From Hanstruepera neustonica (GTDB lineage: Bacteria > Bacteroidota > Bacteroidia > Flavobacteriales > Flavobacteriaceae): a DNA stretch of 64,000 bases. The position numbers and the translations under genes are program-made. The DNA is taken from assembly GCF_002895005.1 (NCBI RefSeq), contig NZ_POWF01000001.1, positions 124,001 through 188,000 of the forward strand, written 5' to 3'. Below the pieces are notes generated by a model that searched no databases, was not told the origin of the DNA, and was given only the letters and a program-made list of their open reading frames with translations. Positions 60,501-64,000 of this stretch are shown here, piece by piece; positions within the stretch are counted from its first letter, which is position 1; each line of letters starts with the position of its first letter.

Positions 60501-62675
60501 GGTAATTGTTATCATATAAGTACCAAAAGCAGCTGTTCCAGGGTCTAGAGTCAATATCGAACTACCTGTAGGGGTCACGGGATTCAATGAAAAGCTTTCA
60601 GAAGCACCTGAAGGTAAGCCTGTTGTAGATAGTGTAACAGGGGTGTTAAACCCTAAAAAAGACGTCAAATCTATTGTGTAGTCAGCTGTAGCAGGAGTAC
60701 AAGACTCATTACTATCTGGTGACACCGCCATAGAGAATGTTGGTGTTGATAAATTAATTGTAAAATTTGCATTGGAAATATCGAAGAAAATATGGTTTGA
60801 ACCTCTCACCATAATTCTATTTTGTGTCCCAGGGTTATTTGGAACAACTATGTCATGTGAACCATCATTTGCAACGCCAGTAGCCAATGTTATTGGATAG
60901 GTATCGCCTCCATCAGTTGATAGAAAGATATCCACATTAGCGGCATTAATACCATTTCCTGTCGTTCCAGCAACATTCCATGTTACAGTTTGTGTAGTCC
61001 CAGCATCCCAAGCAACATTAGTATTTGGCGCTGTTACAACAAAAGGACCAGCAGCAGTCGTGACATTAACAACCATATCATCACTTTCATTTGCACCACC
61101 TCCAGCAACGTTGTCTCTTACCGTTAATCTAAAATTTAATGCTCTACTCACATTTGGAACAGCCTCCCATTGCCATGATGTTGCTCCAGTTTTTACAGTC
61201 TCTAACCTTGGGAAATAACGCTTATTGTCTGTTACAGGCTCATAAGCTCGGAAAGCGACACCTGTAGTGGCTGTAGTACTTGGATAAGTTGTTGAGGCAT
61301 TATTCTCATCCATTTGTTCCCACGAATAACTTAATACATCTCCTGCATCAGCATCTGTTGCGGTACCTTCTAACACAAAAGGGGTTGCTCTTGGTATGGT
61401 ATAGTCTGACCCGGCATTTACGACTGGCACAGCGTTCCCTGTGTTGGTATTGGTTTGACAGCTGGTACTTTTTATATAATCCGTTACTTGCTCAATTGAC
61501 ACCGCATGAAAGTTTGGGTGAACATTAGCTTGAACATCGGTTGCTCCTGTAATACCGGCATAACTCATGATGGTAGAGCCACTTCCTGGTTCAACTTGGA
61601 CATTGGTTCCTTCGTTTCCACCAAAGGTCCATGTATGATTGGCTCCGAACTGATGCCCCATCTCATGAGCCACATAATCTACATCAAAGAAATCTCCTTC
61701 TGGAACAGCAGCAGATGTCCAACCACTACCCTTTTGATTATTAACACATACGCAACCAATACATCCCGCATTTCCGTTATTCTGAAGGTTCGCGAATAAA
61801 TGACCTATATCATAATTGGCTTCACCAATGACACTTGTTAATGTAGACTGAAGTTCACTATTATAACTTCCAGTTGTATTACCGTAAGGGTCGGTAGCAG
61901 TATTTGTATAAATGACATCATCTGTGTTTGCGATAAGCACCATGGTTACGTTAAAATCCACTTCAAATATACCATTCACCCGAGTCATCGTATTATTGAT
62001 GGCTGCCAATGCCAATGGTTTAGTTCCGCCGTGATAGTTTGTATATTCGCCAGTAGCGGAAACAGCCAATCGATAGGTTCTTAAAATAGAATCATCGGCG
62101 TTGTTTCTAAATCCATTGTTGGAGTCATTTAACAGTCTATTAGCGCTTTCAACAACCGAGCACTCAAACGCATCATTATAATTTAGTTTATCTTTTCTTT
62201 TGAAAACGACATACTGTGATAAATCATCAGAAAACACTTCTATAAATGTTGCTGGTTTATTAGCAGAAATAATCATTCCTTGAAAGCCAAGAGGTGATAT
62301 GCTAAATCTCAAAACCGCTGAAGGATCTTCAATTCCTTGACCTGCATAGGATCTGATTTCAGGGTATCTTGCTTGTAGTTCTGGACTAAAAACAGAAGCT
62401 TCTATTATTCGAAAATTTTCCAATTTCCCTTCAGAATTAGGGAATGTAAGAACAATATTTGAATTAAGACGATTACTCCCTCTTTTAGGAACATTCGTTA
62501 AACTTGCTTTTAAGCCTTCAACATCCAAAGTGAATATATTTGGATTTTGAATTTGTAGTTTTTCTGTATTAATTAATGCCGGTTTTGAAGTAACTGTTTC
62601 ATTCCATAATTGCCGCTTTTGAGAATAGGCAATCGTCATGTTAACCAATACTAGTAATAGGAAAATTCTTTTCAT
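57573..62675 (-). CDS. Giant secreted reprolysin-type metalloprotease with T9SS sorting domain
   Basis: The 1700-residue protein has a signal peptide (1-18), a propeptide, and a metalloprotease domain (about 200-410) with the zinc motif HEMGHQFGANH (HEXXHXXGXXH) near residue 338 and a later Met-turn candidate TIMSYAG. Then follow a PKD/Ig-like region (415-640), a fibronectin-III domain around 745-835 (TDYYWRVRAI), a MAM-like jelly roll (840-1010), a GEVED domain ending in GEVEDYTINL near 1125, a long beta-rich part, and a type A T9SS domain in the last 80 residues ending GVYVIQLESD. It should be secreted to the surface or outside to degrade proteins. Confidence 0.93.
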   Translation of the reverse strand: MKRIFLLLVLVNMTIAYSQKRQLWNETVTSKPALINTEKLQIQNPNIFTLDVEGLKASLTNVPKRGSNRLNSNIVLTFPNSEGKLENFRIIEASVFSPELQARYPEIRSYAGQGIEDPSAVLRFSISPLGFQGMIISANKPATFIEVFSDDLSQYVVFKRKDKLNYNDAFECSVVESANRLLNDSNNGFRNNADDSILRTYRLAVSATGEYTNYHGGTKPLALAAINNTMTRVNGIFEVDFNVTMVLIANTDDVIYTNTATDPYGNTTGSYNSELQSTLTSVIGEANYDIGHLFANLQNNGNAGCIGCVCVNNQKGSGWTSAAVPEGDFFDVDYVAHEMGHQFGANHTWTFGGNEGTNVQVEPGSGSTIMSYAGITGATDVQANVHPNFHAVSIEQVTDYIKSTSCQTNTNTGNAVPVVNAGSDYTIPRATPFVLEGTATDADAGDVLSYSWEQMDENNASTTYPSTTATTGVAFRAYEPVTDNKRYFPRLETVKTGATSWQWEAVPNVSRALNFRLTVRDNVAGGGANESDDMVVNVTTAAGPFVVTAPNTNVAWDAGTTQTVTWNVAGTTGNGINAANVDIFLSTDGGDTYPITLATGVANDGSHDIVVPNNPGTQNRIMVRGSNHIFFDISNANFTINLSTPTFSMAVSPDSNESCTPATADYTIDLTSFLGFNTPVTLSTTGLPSGASESFSLNPVTPTGSSILTLDPGTAAFGTYMITITGDGGGITRTFDISYTISPGVLSTTTLIAPANGQLAVSTSPTLSWNAVANSDSYELVVATDSGLSNVVSSQTGLTNTSVSLSGLSYDTDYYWRVRAINNCANGNWSPIWQFTTDQAPQCTGTIINTYPYLETFDAGIGDWTQATGDDGNWTLDANGTQSGNTGPSDDITGGGNYFYTEASNGGGNLGPNATAILNSPCYDLSGLTEAYFSFYYHMYGSNMGTLDLEISVDDGSNWTNIFTLSGNQGNQWFNHFIDLSSYVGSNVKFRFIGTTGGGFRSDMAIDHIEILDDIIPVYCDSNGNSTVDEYIGRVQLASIDNVSGTGTTSVGYSDFTSISTDLLSGTQYTITVTPVWTGTIYNEGYAVWIDYNYDGDFDDAGELVWSQPITQNTPVSGTFTVPDDIAFEESTRMRVSMKYNGVPTSCESFDFGEVEDYTINLKYDGLLFMDSVWIPNAPSDLTGSDNALIYNGSYNIGSDVDLNNLTVNSGAALEVLETGSIILNGDLTNNGSLVLNSISNQYSSLITNGSISGNVSYKRHVNINASSGGNDLISAPVTGQTFGDFASLNANIFSNPSNPSEKLFGPFDKVTESYLTYDTNVPAEAAITLDPGVGYRAASTNNSTFTFSGTVNTGVVNVGIINSGTVYPEWNLVGNPYPSYIRLSDFLNDNVSELLATSAAVYGYDGDASDGWVIWNQAYALANPNALITPGQGFLVSSKVGGGTVSFSPSSRTIGSSDDFISGRNSQRNDLAYLRLQMSNNTDSFYTDFYFTDFATRAMDVGYDATVFNGTAPNFAIYSALVEGHEGNDIAIQSVGYDEFNQDIVFPLGINAAQGQQIVVGIESNTLPENINLYLEDTVLNTFTLLNDSDYILSVSSSLSGLGRYFLHFESQTLSNPEFDSNTLIIFTQSNPKTIVIKGHLDEVTVAKVYDIQGRLVVTSTLEGGSTLNEINADNVASGVYVIQLESDSISKSQKIIIN

Positions 62676-62787
62676 ATCTAATGCTTAAGGTATATTTTGG
62701 TGCAATAAATTTTAACTGCTAAAATAACTATTATTTTAATATATAAAATATTGATTTTAAATCTTTAGCGTAGAAATCTATTAGCAC

Positions 62788-64000
62788 TTATTGTTTTATG
62801 AATTTTTTAATTGATAAATATTTTCCATTATTCAATTCAATAAAATATAATCCAGAACTCAATAATGATACATCAATACTACCTGTTGAATTTCCTGAAA
62901 TCAGAACCTCCCCAGAAATATTTCTAATATGATAATTGAAAGCATCTACTTCTCCTATTTTCACTGTCAATATATTTGCAGTAACTGGATTTGGATATAG
63001 CTTCACATTTTCAAAATGGCTTGTATCTGTTCCTCTTGATTGTTGCACTTTTAAACTAGACTCATTCCTTCCTGTAATAGTAATTTGATCAACATAAATC
63101 TGTTCATTTTTTTTGGATGCCGCAGATTGGAATCTAAATCCAGCATTAGAAGCAAAATTGTATTGAGTTGATGAAATAACAACTGTCGCATTATTAAATG
63201 AATTGTTATTGTATCCAGAACCTACTATAAAATTAGCAGCTACTACCCAAGTGGATCCATCAAAATAGCTAAAAATTAAACTTTCGCCGTTATTAAGACC
63301 GTTGACATAAAAATAAAGATCTATCTCTATCTCCGAAAAAGGTGAGGTATCAATATTTGACAGCGTCATTGCCGAAGAAATCCCAGAATTATCTCGCAAT
63401 CTCATGGAGTAACTGCCTTCGTAAGAATAGCTCGAAGATACCCTAGAACAATCATTTCCGCCTTCAACCCAACCGTCAAGGCCTGTTTCAAAATAACCTT
63501 GATTTAATATAACGTCACTTGGAGGACATATTGGGCAATAAGAACCTCCACAATCAACTCCTGTTTCATCACCGTTTTGAATACCGTCATTACATGTTGG
63601 CGCCGCTAATGTTGTTTCATTAACTGAATTACTAGCAGAGGAAGAATTCCCTGCTGCATCTCTAGCTACAACATAAAATGAGTAGGTGGTATTTTCACTC
63701 AAACCAGTAGCTAAATAAAAAGTTCCCCAAACGCTATCAATAAAAATTCCATCTTGATAAATATCGTAGCCATCAACTCCAATATTATCTGTGGATGCAT
63801 TCCAAGATAAATCAGTAGTCGTTTCTGTAGTATTAGAAGCCGAAAGTCCAGTCGGTGTACTTGGTGCTACAGTATCTACAAATGCTTCTGTAGTTACATT
63901 CACTGTATTGCTAGCATTAGAAGCGTTCCCTGCTGCATCTCTGGCAATAACATAAAATGTGTAAGCAGTACTTGGACTTAATCCTGCAACCTGATATGTA
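62788..64000 (-). CDS. Fibronectin-III, jelly-roll and T9SS-domain surface protein, 5' end outside the window
   Basis: The frame is open to the right edge, so only the C-terminal 403 residues are seen. At least two fibronectin type III repeats are visible; one ends TAYTFYVIARDAAGN and the next runs from APSTPTGLSASN to TYSFYVVARDAAGN. A Cys-rich linker NDGIQNGDETGVDCGG follows, then a jelly-roll domain of the CBM kind (about 150-280) and a T9SS sorting domain starting at KLYPNPVTAN. The catalytic or adhesive part, if any, lies beyond the window. The two repeats are nearly alike, suggesting recent duplication. Confidence 0.9.
   Translation of the reverse strand, partial: TYQVAGLSPSTAYTFYVIARDAAGNASNASNTVNVTTEAFVDTVAPSTPTGLSASNTTETTTDLSWNASTDNIGVDGYDIYQDGIFIDSVWGTFYLATGLSENTTYSFYVVARDAAGNSSSASNSVNETTLAAPTCNDGIQNGDETGVDCGGSYCPICPPSDVILNQGYFETGLDGWVEGGNDCSRVSSSYSYEGSYSMRLRDNSGISSAMTLSNIDTSPFSEIEIDLYFYVNGLNNGESLIFSYFDGSTWVVAANFIVGSGYNNNSFNNATVVISSTQYNFASNAGFRFQSAASKKNEQIYVDQITITGRNESSLKVQQSRGTDTSHFENVKLYPNPVTANILTVKIGEVDAFNYHIRNISGEVLISGNSTGSIDVSLLSSGLYFIELNNGKYLSIKKFIKQ

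Noticed and set aside
62720-62738. TAAAATAA-CTA-TTATTTTA hairpin after the fibronectin-III gene
   Set aside because: It is made only of A and T in the stem, so it is too weak to call a terminator with confidence.
1-64000. CRISPR arrays, insertion sequences, prophage or toxin-antitoxin genes
   Set aside because: No regularly spaced repeats, transposase, integrase or matching small gene pairs were found on either strand.

Overview
The window is an AT-rich stretch of a Bacteroidota chromosome, most likely a marine member of the Flavobacteriaceae. The evidence is: Bacteroidota-type promoters (TTTG-N19-TAnnTTTG), two or three secreted proteins ending in type IX secretion (T9SS) sorting domains, many lipoproteins, a fused hemC-hemD gene, and a beta-1,3-glucan (laminarin-type) utilization locus. 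Genes are densely packed, often overlapping by 4 to 14 bases. One tRNA was seen. There is no rRNA, CRISPR array, phage or insertion sequence.

Region 1 (1-16.7 kb, all minus strand) is a beta-glucan locus. Reading in transcription order it holds a signal-bearing regulator with a transmembrane segment and a LuxR-type DNA-binding end, a TIM-barrel glycosidase fused to an outer-membrane beta-barrel, a glycan-binding lipoprotein, a GH16 endo-glucanase, a GH149-type beta-1,3-glucan phosphorylase, a GH17 and a GH30 lipoprotein, and an MFS sugar transporter cut by the left edge. A plausible route is surface cleavage by GH16, periplasmic trimming by GH17 and debranching by GH30, import by the MFS carrier, and cytoplasmic phosphorolysis to glucose-1-phosphate. 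No SusC/SusD pair is present in the visible part, which makes the barrel fusion protein the most interesting gene here.

Region 2 (16.9-20.4 kb) carries tRNA-Asn, the RseP site-2 protease and a secreted M1 aminopeptidase. Region 3 (20.5-29.9 kb) is a metal block: a SCO protein, FeoA, FeoB and a tiny Cys-rich FeoB partner, then a DtxR/MntR-type repressor with a clear promoter and operator, an outer-membrane-like protein, and a complete metal ABC importer with two permeases that each end in a cytoplasmic winged-helix-like tail.

Region 4 (29.9-43.1 kb) is mixed housekeeping: TerB/J-domain protein, bacilliredoxin, PlsC-type acyltransferase, HD hydrolase, acetyltransferase, radical SAM protein, surface-sugar acyltransferase, enoyl-CoA hydratase, a lone sensor kinase, HemJ and a large BNR-repeat protein.

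Region 5 (43.1-54 kb) is the heme locus. hemH (with a MATE gene) and an AraC-type regulator lie on one strand; hemA, hemCD, hemE, hemF and hemB run divergently with an acetyltransferase and a DUF4421-like protein embedded between them. With hemJ this covers every step from glutamyl-tRNA to heme except hemL. A REP-like inverted repeat sits between hemCD and hemE.

Region 6 (54-64 kb) has a CNNM/CorC-like membrane protein, an alkyltransferase, a serine hydrolase and a DnaQ-like exonuclease, then, after a shared terminator, two large T9SS-secreted proteins on the minus strand: a 1700-residue reprolysin-type protease and a fibronectin-III protein cut by the right edge.
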